Numbered from the stretch's first letter, positions 52,014-62,122 are shown. The stretch: DNA of 64,000 bases from Terriglobia bacterium (GCA_009841225.1 VXMF01000013.1:1-64000); one strand, 5' to 3'. Notes: generated by a model not told the origin, from the sequence alone. A program made the numbers and translations.

Positions 52014-54134
52014 ATGTGGGGTAGATTCCGTCCCAGCGTGCTAGGACGCTGTCCCAGGCTGCTGCTGGCTGCCTTGCTGACGGCGGGGCTCGGCGCCGCA
52101 GAAGAAGATCTCGACTGGCAGGCGCCGGACGGCAGCTTCCCGGACCACGGGGGCTGCACCTATTTCGGCCCGGAGGCCGGCCTGGCACCGGTCGGCACGG
52201 CAGCTAGCGACTTCGCTGCCATGAAGCTGCGCACGCGCAACACGCAGAGCGTGCTGGCGATGATTCCGCAGCGTCGCAACGGCGGGATCATTCCACGCAG
52301 CGCCGCCGTGGCAGAAACCGTAGCAGACGGAGGCGCCTGCGCCGGCATCGACGACTGCATACAGAAGACCGCGGCCGCGGCGGGACTCCCGCTCACGTAC
52401 CTGACCACAGACGCGGAGTTCCTGCGCCGCGTGCGGCTCGACTTGACCGGGCGCATTCCGACCAAGGACGAGGTGCTCCAGTTCTTGGCCGACACCACCC
52501 CGGATAAGCGCGAGCAACTGGTTGACCGGCTCCTGCAGACGCCCGAGTGGGCTGACCGCTGGACCATGTTCTTCGGCGACCTGTACCGCAACACCCGCCT
52601 GACAGCGCAGGTCAACCGCTACCAGTGGACCCGCGATGCCCTCCACTTGTACCTGCTCGAATCCATGCGGGAGAACAAGCCGTATGACCAGATGGCGCGC
52701 GAGCTGCTGGCAGCCGAAGGGGTCAGCGACGGGCGCACCTATCCCGACCGCTACACGAGTTTCGAGCACTGGCAGCAGACCTACAGCAATCTCAACGACA
52801 ACCCGGTCCAGGCGTCGCCAGTGGGCTACGTGATCGGCGGCCGGACAATCGGCGGGCCGATTCAGGACACCTACGACACGCTGGCGTTCTTCACCGCCAG
52901 AGACTTCCTCGGAATCTCGGTCATGGATTGCGTGCTGTGCCACGACGGCGCCGGGCACCTCGAGCCGCTCACTGTGTGGGGCGCGGCAGCGAAGCGCGCC
53001 GAAGCGTGGGGGCTGGCCGCGTTCTTCTCCGACGTGCCGCGCTTCCAGACCTGGCGCTATCGCTACCAGCGCGAACTGCCAAACAACCCCCGCAACAACC
53101 GCCGAGTCCCAGTCAACTACTACATCCTCAACGACTTAGCACAGGGACAGCAGCAGCGGACCCGGAACGGCGACACGGCCGGCGAGTACCTGGGCCAGAC
53201 CTCGGGCGGCAATCGCCCCGACCGCTATTCGCCCGAGCAGTTCGTCACGCCCGCCTATCCGTTCGAGAGCCGGGCGGTGGTGGATTCGAGCATGCGGCTG
53301 CGCGAGCAGGTGGGCTTGCACCTGACCTCGGACCCGCAGTTCTCCCGAGCGGCAGTCAACTACATCTGGCGCGAATTCTTCTCGCGCGGCATCGTCGAGC
53401 CGCCGGACCAGTTCGACCTGGCGCGGCTCGATCCCGCGGCGCCGCCCCCGACCGGCTGGGACATCCAGCCCTCGCATCCGCGCCTGCTCGACTGGCTGGC
53501 GAGCGGCTTCGCAGACAACGGATTCGACCTGAAGTGGCTGATGAAGGAGATCACCACCTCGGAGGCCTACCAGCTCTCCTCTCGCTACGACGGTGTCTTC
53601 AATCCGCTGGACGAGAAGTATTTCATACGGCACCAGGTCAAGCGCCTGACGGCGGAGCAGGTCGTGGACGCCCTGATGGTGGCCAGCAACCAGTTCACGA
53701 TGTTCCGGGCATCGCAGGCCTTGCGCAACGTCGACTTCGCGATGCAGCTCCCTGATGTCACCGAGGTGCCGCTCGGCAACGGGGCATTCGTGCGCAACAT
53801 CCGCAGCTTGCTGCAAGCCTTCACTCCGGGCGACCGCGAGGAGACCGCGCGCAGCGGCGAGGGAAGCCCCTTGCAAGCGCTGAGCTTGATGAACAACCGC
53901 TTCGTGCTGAACCGGCTGAACCGCAACAATCTGGCCTCCACGCTAGGGCAGTCTCTGGAGCTGGCCGACGACGCCTTGGTGGCGAACCTGTACCTGAACG
54001 TGCTCAGCCGCCCGCCGACCGAGGAGGAGACCGCATTCGCGGTCCGGTACCTAGAGGGCGGAGACCGGGCGAACCGCGCCACCAACCTGATGTGGGCGCT
54101 GTTCAACAAGACGGACTTCTACTTCAACTACTAG
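52014..54134 (+). CDS. Secreted DUF1549/DUF1553 protein with a heme-binding CxxCH
   Basis: A 706-residue protein with a signal peptide (RCPRLLLAALLTAGLGAAEE), then DUF1549 (about 120-320: RRVRLDLTGRIPTKDEV and WTMFFGDLYR) and DUF1553 (about 440-700: VNYIWREFFSRGIVEPPDQFD). A heme motif, C306-V-L-C309-H310, lies at the domain border. It lacks the extra PSCyt1 domain of the larger homologue at 12920-16168. The next gene (DUF1501) follows after 18 bases; this DUF1549/DUF1553-DUF1501 pairing is a conserved arrangement in Planctomycetes and Acidobacteria, of unknown function. The upstream TGTTAACAT at 51986-51994 could serve as an extended -10. Confidence 0.85.
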   Translation: MWGRFRPSVLGRCPRLLLAALLTAGLGAAEEDLDWQAPDGSFPDHGGCTYFGPEAGLAPVGTAASDFAAMKLRTRNTQSVLAMIPQRRNGGIIPRSAAVAETVADGGACAGIDDCIQKTAAAAGLPLTYLTTDAEFLRRVRLDLTGRIPTKDEVLQFLADTTPDKREQLVDRLLQTPEWADRWTMFFGDLYRNTRLTAQVNRYQWTRDALHLYLLESMRENKPYDQMARELLAAEGVSDGRTYPDRYTSFEHWQQTYSNLNDNPVQASPVGYVIGGRTIGGPIQDTYDTLAFFTARDFLGISVMDCVLCHDGAGHLEPLTVWGAAAKRAEAWGLAAFFSDVPRFQTWRYRYQRELPNNPRNNRRVPVNYYILNDLAQGQQQRTRNGDTAGEYLGQTSGGNRPDRYSPEQFVTPAYPFESRAVVDSSMRLREQVGLHLTSDPQFSRAAVNYIWREFFSRGIVEPPDQFDLARLDPAAPPPTGWDIQPSHPRLLDWLASGFADNGFDLKWLMKEITTSEAYQLSSRYDGVFNPLDEKYFIRHQVKRLTAEQVVDALMVASNQFTMFRASQALRNVDFAMQLPDVTEVPLGNGAFVRNIRSLLQAFTPGDREETARSGEGSPLQALSLMNNRFVLNRLNRNNLASTLGQSLELADDALVANLYLNVLSRPPTEEETAFAVRYLEGGDRANRATNLMWALFNKTDFYFNY

Positions 54135-54152
54135 GCCGAGGCGAGGATTGCC

Positions 54153-55586
54153 ATGAACGAGCGCGAACGATTCGACAAGATCGTGCAGCGGCGCCAGCCG
54201 ACGCACCACAGCTTTTTCGAGCGCCCTCACAGCAGCCGGCGGCACTTCTTCCGCGACACCCTGACCGGCGTGGGGGGCTTCTTCCTAGCCGATCGGCTCG
54301 CCCGGGGCGAGACCGAGACTCTCGGCTCAGTGCAGCCCAAGAACACCGCCAGCAGCGTGATCTTCATCTTCATGCGCGGTGCGCCCAGCCATGTAGACAC
54401 TTTCGACTTCAAGGACGTGCCGGGAGTGACCCCGAGCAACTTCGAGCCCGAGAGCTTCATGGACGGCGCGATCACGCTGCCGATGGCCTTGCTGGGCAAC
54501 ACTTCCCGCGTGCTGGACAAGATCGCCATCATCCGCTCCGGGCTGGCCTGGGCGCGGGCACATCCGCTGGCCCAGACGTGGATGCAGATCGGGCGCAATC
54601 CGACCTCTCCGACCGGCCGCATCGCCCCGCATATCGGCAGCGTCGTGGCCATCGAGAAAGAACCGGAACGCCGGCCTGACCAAGCGTTCCCGACCTTCAT
54701 CTCATTGCAGGCGCGGAATATCTCCGGCGCGGGCTACTTCCCGGTGGAGTACGGACCATTCCAAACCTATGCCAATTCGGCCGGCCTAGCCAGTGCCAGC
54801 CATCCCACCGGCGAGGCGGACTTCGAGAATCGCTGGGATTTGCTGCAGGAGATCGACGGCGAGTTGCGCGGCGAGGGCTCGCCCTTCGGCCCGAAGGCGT
54901 CTGGCATGGGGAATCTGTACCTTGGCGCCAAGCGCCTGATGTTCAACCCCTCGGTCAATGCTGCGTTCAGCTTCACGAACGAAGAGCGCGTTCGCTACGG
55001 AAGCACGGGTTTCGGCGATGCGGTGCTGACGGCCCGCAAGATCGTGGAACAAGACCAGGGGACGCGCTTCATCCAAATCGATTCGCCCGGGTGGGATCAC
55101 CACGGCGACATCTACAACCTCCAAAACAATCCGAACGCGAACAACATCTACGGCCGGATGGGACAATTCGACCCTGCCTTCGCAGCCCTGATCGAAGACC
55201 TCGACAGTTCGGGCAAGCTCGACGAGACCCTGATCTTGGCATGCGGCGAGTTCGGGCGCACGCCGGGCCCGCTGTCGAACGAGCGCAACGGGCGCGACCA
55301 CTACCTGCAGATGTTCTTCGTGCTAGCAGGAGGGGGCGTCCAGGGCGGCAAGATCATCGGGGCGACCAGCGACCAAGGCGGCCGGGGTCCCGGGGCATTC
55401 ACTTCCGAGTACGGCTGGTCACGGCAGAGGGACATCCGCCCCGAGGACGTCGAGGCAACGATCTACTCGGCTATGGGCATCGACTGGACGACTGTCCGCT
55501 ATGACGACCCGCTCGATCGCGGCTTTTACTACGTGCCCGTGGCCGACGACGACGTCTACGCTCCCGTCGACGAGCTGTGGACCTGA
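54153..55586 (+). CDS. Tat-exported DUF1501 protein
   Basis: A 477-residue protein of the DUF1501 group, which shares the alkaline-phosphatase fold of sulfatases. The Tat motif SSRRHFFRD lies unusually far in (about residues 27-35). Hallmark segments are MRGAPSHVDTFDFK, DSPGWDHHGDIYNL, CGEFGRTPG and NGRDHYLQMF. The likely metal ligands lie in the Asp and His of these blocks. The substrate is unknown. It is paired with, and probably co-transcribed with, the DUF1549/DUF1553 gene upstream. Convergent with the polyprenyl synthase gene, 6 bases away. Confidence 0.87.
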   Translation: MNERERFDKIVQRRQPTHHSFFERPHSSRRHFFRDTLTGVGGFFLADRLARGETETLGSVQPKNTASSVIFIFMRGAPSHVDTFDFKDVPGVTPSNFEPESFMDGAITLPMALLGNTSRVLDKIAIIRSGLAWARAHPLAQTWMQIGRNPTSPTGRIAPHIGSVVAIEKEPERRPDQAFPTFISLQARNISGAGYFPVEYGPFQTYANSAGLASASHPTGEADFENRWDLLQEIDGELRGEGSPFGPKASGMGNLYLGAKRLMFNPSVNAAFSFTNEERVRYGSTGFGDAVLTARKIVEQDQGTRFIQIDSPGWDHHGDIYNLQNNPNANNIYGRMGQFDPAFAALIEDLDSSGKLDETLILACGEFGRTPGPLSNERNGRDHYLQMFFVLAGGGVQGGKIIGATSDQGGRGPGAFTSEYGWSRQRDIRPEDVEATIYSAMGIDWTTVRYDDPLDRGFYYVPVADDDVYAPVDELWT

Positions 55587-55592
55587 GGCGCG

Positions 55593-56594
55593 CTAGCTGG
55601 GCCGCACGATAGCCCAGTGGCCGGCGGCGTCTTCCAGCGCACGCCTGTACGGCGTCTCTGGCAGTCCGGACAGGCTTTCCAGCGCTACCTCGCAGAACTG
55701 TTCCGCCCGGCGGCGAACCTCCACGATGGCACCGTGCCGATCGAGGATCTCGAGCATCTGGACGGCCGGCACAGACGCATAGCCGCGTTCGCTCACGACC
55801 GTCTCGACCTGCGCGCGTTCGGCGCGGGTGCAGGACCGCAACGCGAGAATCATCGGCAGCGTCACCTTGCCTTCCTTGAGGTCATTGCCGACCGGCTTGC
55901 CCAAGACAGATTCGCTGGCCTCGAAATCGAGCACGTCGTCGATGAGCTGGAAGGCCATGCCGACGTTCCAGCCGTAGGTCCTGAGCCGTTCCTCGGTCTC
56001 TTCGGACGCGTCGGCCATCAGCGCGCCGATCAGGCTGCAGGCCGACAGCAGGCAGGCGGTCTTGCGGTGGATGAGCTCGTGATTCTGCTGTTCCGTGACG
56101 TCGATCCGGCCGACCAGCTCCGCCTGCAGCAACTCGCCCTCAACCATCATCTTGGTCAGGTCGGTAAGGATGTCGAGGATGCGGAAACTGCGCTCGCGCA
56201 GCGCAATGGAGAAGGCTTGCATGTAGAGCCAGTCACCCGCGAGCACGCTGACTTGGTTGCCCCATACCTGGTTGGTCGAAGGACTGCCGCGGCGCACCTC
56301 GGCGTTGTCGATGACATCGTCATGCACTAGCGTCGCGGCATGGATCGTCTCCATCACCGCAGCCATGCGGATCGGCCCGTCGCCAAGCTCGCCGCAGGCG
56401 CGGGCGGAAAGCAGCAGCAGTGTCGGCCGGAGTCGCTTCCCGCCGCTAGCGTTCAAGTGCCGGCTGATCGCGGTGACCACGTCCTGGCAGCAAACCGTGT
56501 CCAGGGCAATCACCTCGTCGACCCGCTTCAGGTCGGATGCCACCAGCGAGAACAATGCCAGCTTGGACATTGGCGCTTGCTTCAATTGAGTCAT
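55593..56594 (-). CDS. Polyprenyl diphosphate synthase
   Basis: A 333-residue trans-prenyltransferase. Both aspartate-rich motifs are complete (LVHDDVIDNAEVRRG and FQLIDDVLDF), together with GGKRLRPTLLLLSA and the conserved K/T in EGKVTLP. Length fits the octaprenyl/solanesyl class (IspB-like), which would make the menaquinone side chain in this futalosine-pathway organism; product length is inferred only. ATG 56594 or ATG 56570 (MSKLALFS) could be the start. Confidence 0.87.
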   Translation of the reverse strand: MTQLKQAPMSKLALFSLVASDLKRVDEVIALDTVCCQDVVTAISRHLNASGGKRLRPTLLLLSARACGELGDGPIRMAAVMETIHAATLVHDDVIDNAEVRRGSPSTNQVWGNQVSVLAGDWLYMQAFSIALRERSFRILDILTDLTKMMVEGELLQAELVGRIDVTEQQNHELIHRKTACLLSACSLIGALMADASEETEERLRTYGWNVGMAFQLIDDVLDFEASESVLGKPVGNDLKEGKVTLPMILALRSCTRAERAQVETVVSERGYASVPAVQMLEILDRHGAIVEVRRRAEQFCEVALESLSGLPETPYRRALEDAAGHWAIVRPS

Positions 56595-56669
56595 CCGCGC
56601 GGTCGCCCTAGCACCCACAGTCTATCCAATCCCGCACCGGATCTCGGGGGCAGCGGCCACCACAGGCGA

Positions 56670-57944
56670 CTAGGCCGCTTCCGCGACGGGCGAGCCGCCC
56701 ACGGTCTGGCCCGTCGAGTCGAAAGCGATCTCGGTTGCCGGACCGACGGCTTCGATCAGTGGATTCTCCCGCAGCTCCTCGAACAGATCCTCGCTAATTC
56801 GCATGCGATCGAGTTCCATGGTGTTGCGAATCCACACGACGCTGCACTCGGCGATGTTCGCGCGTCCGCAAGTCGCCAGGATGCGCTCGATGCACTCGCG
56901 GTCTGTCGGGAAATGCGGGGGACACATGCAGCCGATGGTGCTTGAAGCGGTGAAGGAATTGATCCAGGTCTTGTCGAAGTCGACCGCACGGAACAGACGG
57001 TCATGGATCACGTCGCACATACCGATGCCAACAGCGTTGCCGCCCCCGTGCGGCGTAAGGCTGCGAGCGTAGATGCGCTCGATGCGCGGCAGGCCCGGCC
57101 AGCAGTTCCGTCCCATCCACGAGCGATTGATCACCTTCGTGTCCATCCCTGAACCGGAAATGTTCTTGCCGATCTCGTCCACGATCAACAGATCGAAAGC
57201 CTCGGCAGGCAGGTCGGCCTTCCATTGCTTCACCCGCGCCAGCAGCGCTTCCTCGTCAGCGACCATGTTGGCGGCGCCCAGCGCGTGAACCTCCGCAGTC
57301 TGGTGATTGGCGTCCTCCAGAATCGCCATGCCGCCCAGCATGCGGCCAGTGGCGAGCATCACGCTGCCGACCTCGCGAATGACCTCTTCCAGGCCCATGC
57401 GCACGGCCCACATGTGGTAGCGCTTGGCGCCCTCCCACTTGCCGAGCCCGATGGCCATCATCTTGTGAACGCCGCTCTCGATCCTTCCGTCGAAGCCCGT
57501 ATGCCACTTGACGCGGCTGCAGAGCATGACTCCGTCCGCTTCCCACGCTTCCCGGTCCATCGAAACTGCGATGCCCTGGGGCGTCTCCCCGATCTGCACG
57601 ACGTCGAGCGAGCTGACGACGGGCACGCCCATGGAGGCCTCGGTTATGCCATAGTGGGCCAGAACCTCGCGCTGCCCGTCCGCCGTGCCGCCGCCGTGGC
57701 TGCCCATGACCGGAATGATGAAGGGCTTGACCCCATGATCGAGCCAAGCGTCCACGACGGCCTTCACGATGGTGTCGATATTGACGATCCCGCGGCTCCC
57801 CACTCCCACGGCGATACGGCTGCCGGCCGGGACGGCTGCCACCCACGGCGCAGCGTCCATCTCCGCTCGTACGGCGCCATAGACATCGGGGAGCGCGCGG
57901 TCTGGGAAGCGCTGGCGGATCGGAATCAGGCGCGGCAGAGCCAT
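56670..57944 (-). CDS. LarA (lactate racemase)-domain protein
   Basis: A 424-residue protein of the nickel-pincer lactate racemase (LarA/DUF2088) superfamily. IPVMGSHGGGTADGQ carries the family's substrate-binding His, and KWHTGFDGRIESGVHK has a lysine and histidines in the region that binds the nickel-pincer cofactor. The long C-terminal domain is complete (to GSPVAEAA). Substrate may be another 2-hydroxy acid, since the family is diverse. No larB, larC or larE genes are present here. ATG 57944 lies 8 bases after a perfect TATAAT. Confidence 0.8.
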   Translation of the reverse strand: MALPRLIPIRQRFPDRALPDVYGAVRAEMDAAPWVAAVPAGSRIAVGVGSRGIVNIDTIVKAVVDAWLDHGVKPFIIPVMGSHGGGTADGQREVLAHYGITEASMGVPVVSSLDVVQIGETPQGIAVSMDREAWEADGVMLCSRVKWHTGFDGRIESGVHKMMAIGLGKWEGAKRYHMWAVRMGLEEVIREVGSVMLATGRMLGGMAILEDANHQTAEVHALGAANMVADEEALLARVKQWKADLPAEAFDLLIVDEIGKNISGSGMDTKVINRSWMGRNCWPGLPRIERIYARSLTPHGGGNAVGIGMCDVIHDRLFRAVDFDKTWINSFTASSTIGCMCPPHFPTDRECIERILATCGRANIAECSVVWIRNTMELDRMRISEDLFEELRENPLIEAVGPATEIAFDSTGQTVGGSPVAEAA

Positions 57945-57952
57945 GGCACAGA

Positions 57953-57979
57953 ATTATAGCGAGACTGCCCGGCGATAAT
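57953..57979. promoter_or_regulatory. Divergent pair of -10 elements between LarA-like and P1-peptidase genes
   Basis: On the reverse strand, TATAAT (57958-57953) ends 8 bases before the LarA ATG. On the forward strand, GATAAT (57974-57979) ends 9 bases before ATG 57989. Both would give leaderless or near-leaderless mRNA, and the two promoters overlap. Confidence 0.5.
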
Positions 57980-57988
57980 GTGGAGCGC

Positions 57989-59056
57989 ATGCAGAGGGTC
58001 GTCAGAGCTGGCCTCTCCCGGCGTCGCGCCCTGTGGCTGGGCGCCTCTATGGCGCTTGGCCCGCTGGCAGCGCTACGGGCGAGCGAAGTGAACACGACCT
58101 TGACCGCAGTCCCCGGCATACGGGTCGGGCATTGGACACACCCGTCAGGCTCTACCGGTTGCACCGTAGTCTTGGCCGATACGGGTGCGGTGGGAGGCGT
58201 GGATGTCAGAGGCGGAGCCCCCGGCACGCGAGAGACCGACCTGCTACGACCAGAGATGAGCGTAGATACCGTGCATGCCGTGGTGTTGTCCGGCGGGAGC
58301 GCCTATGGACTGGCTACGGCTGACGGAGTGATGGAATACCTAGAGAGCGAGGGCGTGGGCTTCCGCGTGGGCGAATCCGTCGTCCCGATCGTGCCCGCAG
58401 CCATACTGTTCGACCTTGGCGTCGGTGATCCGAAAGTCAGGCCGACGGCAAAGTCCGGACTCCAAGCGGCAAGAGACGCTTCGCAGCGGCCGGTACCGAT
58501 GGGAAGTGTCGGTGCCGGCGCTGGCGCGACCGTGGGCAAGCTCTTAGGCCCGGGTAGGGCGATGCGCGGAGGGCTGGGTTCGGCAGCCATCACACGACCC
58601 GATGGCCTGGCGGTCGGCGCCATCGCGGCCGTCAACGCCCTCGGTGACATCGTTGATCCGGGCACTGGTGAGATCGTGGCGGGTGCGCGAACCCGCGACG
58701 GTGCCGCGTTTGCCGACAGCATGGCACAGCTGCGCTCCGGACAGCGCGAAGAGCGGCCGAGCGCGGCTCAGAACACGACCATAGCGGTCGTCGCAGCCAA
58801 CGTGACGTGGACCAAGACGCAAGCGTCCAAGGCCGCGCAAATGGCCCACGACGGATTGGCGATGGCGATCCGCCCCGCCCACCTGCCGTTTGACGGAGAC
58901 ACTGTGTTCGCATTGGGCACGGGCGGCCGAGCTGTCGATACGCGCCTGCTGGGAGAAATCGGCGCGCTCGCAGCCGATGTGCTGGCACAAGCGGTCGTGG
59001 CTGCCGTCCAAGCGGCGGAGAGCGGCTTCGGACTGCCGGCGGCGAAAGACTTGTAG
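57989..59056 (+). CDS. Tat-exported P1 family (DmpA/NylC) peptidase
   Basis: A 355-residue N-terminal nucleophile hydrolase of family S58. Signal: [16 protein letters not shown], then mature chain. The self-cleavage site is clear: N262-T263 in [13 protein letters not shown], giving a T263 nucleophile as in NylC. The [14 protein letters not shown] and [12 protein letters not shown] segments form the active site. Members cleave N-terminal residues, beta-peptides or nylon oligomers. Role here likely peptide turnover outside the cytoplasm. ATG 57989 is chosen; a GTG at 57980 also possible. Confidence 0.85.
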   Translation: MQRVVRAGLSRRRALWLGASMALGPLAALRASEVNTTLTAVPGIRVGHWTHPSGSTGCTVVLADTGAVGGVDVRGGAPGTRETDLLRPEMSVDTVHAVVLSGGSAYGLATADGVMEYLESEGVGFRVGESVVPIVPAAILFDLGVGDPKVRPTAKSGLQAARDASQRPVPMGSVGAGAGATVGKLLGPGRAMRGGLGSAAITRPDGLAVGAIAAVNALGDIVDPGTGEIVAGARTRDGAAFADSMAQLRSGQREERPSAAQNTTIAVVAANVTWTKTQASKAAQMAHDGLAMAIRPAHLPFDGDTVFALGTGGRAVDTRLLGEIGALAADVLAQAVVAAVQAAESGFGLPAAKDL

Positions 59057-59134
59057 ACGAAAATCACAGGCGTCGAAGGCGTTCCGTTGCGGCGCTTTGG
59101 CCAGCCCTGAAGAGGCCGAAGAATGCGTTGGTTT

Positions 59135-59143
59135 TGATACAAT
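59135..59143 (+). promoter_or_regulatory. Extended -10 element for the third Gfo/Idh/MocA gene
   Basis: TGATACAAT (TG, one base, TACAAT) ends 16 bases before the ATG at 59160. No -35 of note. It supports the start at 59160 over the longer upstream frame. Confidence 0.45.
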
Positions 59144-59159
59144 TCTTGCGGTACAAGAC

Positions 59160-60515
59160 ATGTCAGCCACAACACCTGTCAATCGCCGACGCTTTCTGCA
59201 AGGCGCTACGGCGGCGGTCGCTGCAGCTGCGCCCGCCAGATCGCAGGAGGCGGCCTCAGCGCGTCGGGTGATTGGCGCGAACGACCGCATCAACGTCGCC
59301 CAGATCGGCGTCGGCGGACGCGGCAGCAGCCTCCAGCGCCTGATGCTGCGCATGATCGAAGGCGGCCAGAACTTCAAGATCACGGCCGTCTGCGACGTCT
59401 ACGAAAAGCGGCGGCGGCTGGCCCAAGAGAATTCAAAGGCCGAGTTCTCCACGCTCGACTATCGCGAGGTGCTGGCGCGGCCCGACGTCGACGCTGTCGT
59501 CATCGCCACGCCTGACCACTGGCACGGCACGATGGCTCTGGCGGCCATTGACGCGGGCCTGGACGTGTATCTCGAGAAGCCGATGACACACACCATCGAA
59601 GAGGCCAAGGCGGTGGCGAACAGGGTCCGGGAGACTGGCGCCGTGCTGCAGGTGGGCTCGCAGACAACCTCCGCCGATCAGTGGTGGAAGGCCCGCAAGG
59701 CGCTGCAAGACGGGATGATCGGCAAGCTCATCTCCAGCCAAGGCTCGTACCACCGCAACTCCTTGCGCGGCGAGTGGAACTGGACTCCGGAGCGAGGCCG
59801 GGGCTGGGTGATCGAGCCCGACGCCGGCCCGCACGGCCAAGGCGTGAACTACGTCGACTGGAACATGTGGCTAGGTCCGGCCCAGAAGCGCGAATGGGAC
59901 CCCCACCGCTTCTTCCGCTTCCGCAAGTACTGGGACTACTCCGGCGGCATCGCCACCGACCTGTTCTATCACGTGGTCGCGCCGCTAAACATATGCTGGG
60001 GGGAGGCGCAATTCCCCTACCGGGTCACGGCATCCGGCGGCAAGTATATCTTCAACGCCCCCGGCGACCGCGAAGTGCCCGACACCATGAACCTGCTGGC
60101 CGACTTCGCCAAGGGCCATTCCTTGGTGTTGAGCGCCTCGATGGCGAATTCGCGGCACATTCCGGGCCTGATTCGTGGTCATGAAGGCACCATCCTGATG
60201 GTCGAGCACGGACGTTTCGAAGGCAAGACGGAGTACATCACCGTGGAGTCCGAAAGGATCTACCAAGACGCCTTCGTCAGGAAGTACGGTACCGAGACGG
60301 TGCAGATCAAGGTCGAGGATCGGGGGCCGGACGCGCACATGAAGAACTTCTTGGAATGCATGCGCACACGCGCCAAGCCGAACCTGGACGCCGACACCGC
60401 TTACCGCGCCCAAACGACGATTTCGATGGGCGTGATGGCGCTGCGCCAAGGCAAGGTCCTGTACTTCGACCCCGATATCGAAGAGGTCACCGAGACCCCG
60501 CCCAAGGTCGGCTGA
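59160..60515 (+). CDS. Tat-exported Gfo/Idh/MocA family oxidoreductase (third)
   Basis: A 451-residue oxidoreductase with a Tat signal ([21 protein letters not shown]), Rossmann motif ([10 protein letters not shown]), [12 protein letters not shown] and the catalytic EKPMTHT. The C-terminal domain contains [20 protein letters not shown] with the family's His. The start at 59160 fits the signal and the extended -10; a frame extending to 58890 overlaps the P1-peptidase gene and is rejected. The sulfatase gene follows 2 bases after the stop, so these two are one transcription unit, suggesting joint processing of a sulfated sugar. Confidence 0.86.
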   Translation: MSATTPVNRRRFLQGATAAVAAAAPARSQEAASARRVIGANDRINVAQIGVGGRGSSLQRLMLRMIEGGQNFKITAVCDVYEKRRRLAQENSKAEFSTLDYREVLARPDVDAVVIATPDHWHGTMALAAIDAGLDVYLEKPMTHTIEEAKAVANRVRETGAVLQVGSQTTSADQWWKARKALQDGMIGKLISSQGSYHRNSLRGEWNWTPERGRGWVIEPDAGPHGQGVNYVDWNMWLGPAQKREWDPHRFFRFRKYWDYSGGIATDLFYHVVAPLNICWGEAQFPYRVTASGGKYIFNAPGDREVPDTMNLLADFAKGHSLVLSASMANSRHIPGLIRGHEGTILMVEHGRFEGKTEYITVESERIYQDAFVRKYGTETVQIKVEDRGPDAHMKNFLECMRTRAKPNLDADTAYRAQTTISMGVMALRQGKVLYFDPDIEEVTETPPKVG

Positions 60516-60517
60516 GC

Positions 60518-62116
60518 ATGCTGGCTGCTAGCGCCGAGGCGCGGGCCGGGGCCTTGGCGCTCGGCTTGGCCGCGCTCGCCCTTGGCTCGGGTTGCGCCGA
60601 GGACGGCGGAGCCGGCCGCCCGCCCAACATTCTGCTGATCCTCGCGGACGACCTCGGATACGGCGACGTAAGCGCCTACAACGACCAAGCGAAGGTCGAG
60701 ACCGAGCACCTCGACAACCTTGCGCGGCAAGGCCTGCGCTTCACAGACGCACACAGCCCGTCGACAGTCTGCACGCCGACCCGGTACGGCATTCTGACCG
60801 GCCGCATGCCGTTCCGCAACGGCATGCGCGGAGTGTTCACCGGTGTCGACGGCCCGTGCTTGATCGAGCCGGGCCGACTCACCCTCGCGCAAATGCTCCG
60901 CGAGTCCGGTTATGCCACTGCCATGGTCGGCAAGTGGCATCTGGGCATGACCTTCTTCGATGCGCAAGGAGAGCCGGTGCATGCGATCGATCTGCCGGCC
61001 GAGACCCGCGAAGAGCGCATCGCCGCCGGTGTCGAACGGGTCCGGCTGGTGGACTTCAGCCGCACCATCCCTGACGGGCCGCTGAGCCGGGGCTTCGACC
61101 AGTTCTACGGCACGGTCGCCTGTCCGACCACCGACTGGCTCTATGCCTGGATCGACGGAGACCGCGTCCCCGTTCCGCCCGAGGAGCTGCTGGATCGCGG
61201 CCCGCTTCCGAAGCACCCCTACGCCAACGACAACCGGCGCGGGCTGATCGCGCCGGACTACGATCTCGAAAGAGTCGACTTGGTTTTTCTCGAGCGCAGC
61301 GTCCAATTCCTCGAAGAGCACGCCGCGCGCGCTCCAGATCGGCCATTCTTCCTGTTTCACTCCATGCAGGCGGTTCACCTGCCGTCGTTCGCGGCGCCGG
61401 AATTCCAAGGCAGCACCGAAGCCGGGCCCCACGGCGACTTCCTGTTCGAAATGGATTTCATCGTCGGCGAGCTCATGGCCGCCCTGGACCGCCTGGGCCT
61501 GGCGGAAGACACGTTGGTGCTGTTCACGAGCGACAACGGGCCCGAGGTGACCTCGGCCTATCACATGCGTCGGGACCACGACCATGACGGCGCCCGGCCC
61601 TGGAGGGGAGTCAAGCGTGACCAGTGGGAAGGCGGACACCGCGTCCCCACGATCGCCCGCTGGCCGGGCAAGATCCAGCCCGGCTCCGCCACCGATCAAC
61701 TCTTCAACCTGACGGATATCATGGCGACGGCAGCGGCACTGACCGGCTACGCGCTGCCCAACGACGCGGCCGAGGACAGCTTCGATTTCTCGGCCCTGCT
61801 AGCCGGGAACCATGACGGCTCGCCCATCCGGAAGTTCGCGCTGCACCAGACCATCTCGCTCGACTTGGCTTTGCGCGAAGGCCCGTGGAAGTATCTCGAC
61901 CACGCCGGCTCGGGCGGAAACGACTATACCCGCCCGTTCCTTGTCGATTTCGCGCTTGACGATGGCGCGCCCGACGCCCCCGCCCAGCTCTTCGACCTTG
62001 CCAGCGACCCGGGCGAGACCCGCAACCTGTACTACGAGCAGGCCGAGACCGCGAACCGCATGAAGGAAGCGCTCGAAGAGTTCAGGGCGGCGGGGCGAAG
62101 CGCGCCTGCGCGCTAA
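60518..62116 (+). CDS. Secreted sulfatase
   Basis: A 532-residue type I sulfatase. The formylglycine motif is C85-T-P-T-R with downstream YGILTGR, and the N-terminal ILADDLGYGD holds metal-binding aspartates. Other ligands are in FTSDNGPEVTS and KRDQWEGGHR. The signal region (ALGLAALALGSGCAEDGG) contains a Cys that may be lipidated, though the lipobox is not standard. The substrate is a sulfate ester of sugar or arylsulfate type. It follows the Gfo/Idh/MocA gene after 2 bases. The formylglycine-generating enzyme is not in the window. Confidence 0.9.
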   Translation: MLAASAEARAGALALGLAALALGSGCAEDGGAGRPPNILLILADDLGYGDVSAYNDQAKVETEHLDNLARQGLRFTDAHSPSTVCTPTRYGILTGRMPFRNGMRGVFTGVDGPCLIEPGRLTLAQMLRESGYATAMVGKWHLGMTFFDAQGEPVHAIDLPAETREERIAAGVERVRLVDFSRTIPDGPLSRGFDQFYGTVACPTTDWLYAWIDGDRVPVPPEELLDRGPLPKHPYANDNRRGLIAPDYDLERVDLVFLERSVQFLEEHAARAPDRPFFLFHSMQAVHLPSFAAPEFQGSTEAGPHGDFLFEMDFIVGELMAALDRLGLAEDTLVLFTSDNGPEVTSAYHMRRDHDHDGARPWRGVKRDQWEGGHRVPTIARWPGKIQPGSATDQLFNLTDIMATAAALTGYALPNDAAEDSFDFSALLAGNHDGSPIRKFALHQTISLDLALREGPWKYLDHAGSGGNDYTRPFLVDFALDDGAPDAPAQLFDLASDPGETRNLYYEQAETANRMKEALEEFRAAGRSAPAR

Positions 62117-62122
62117 CGCGTC

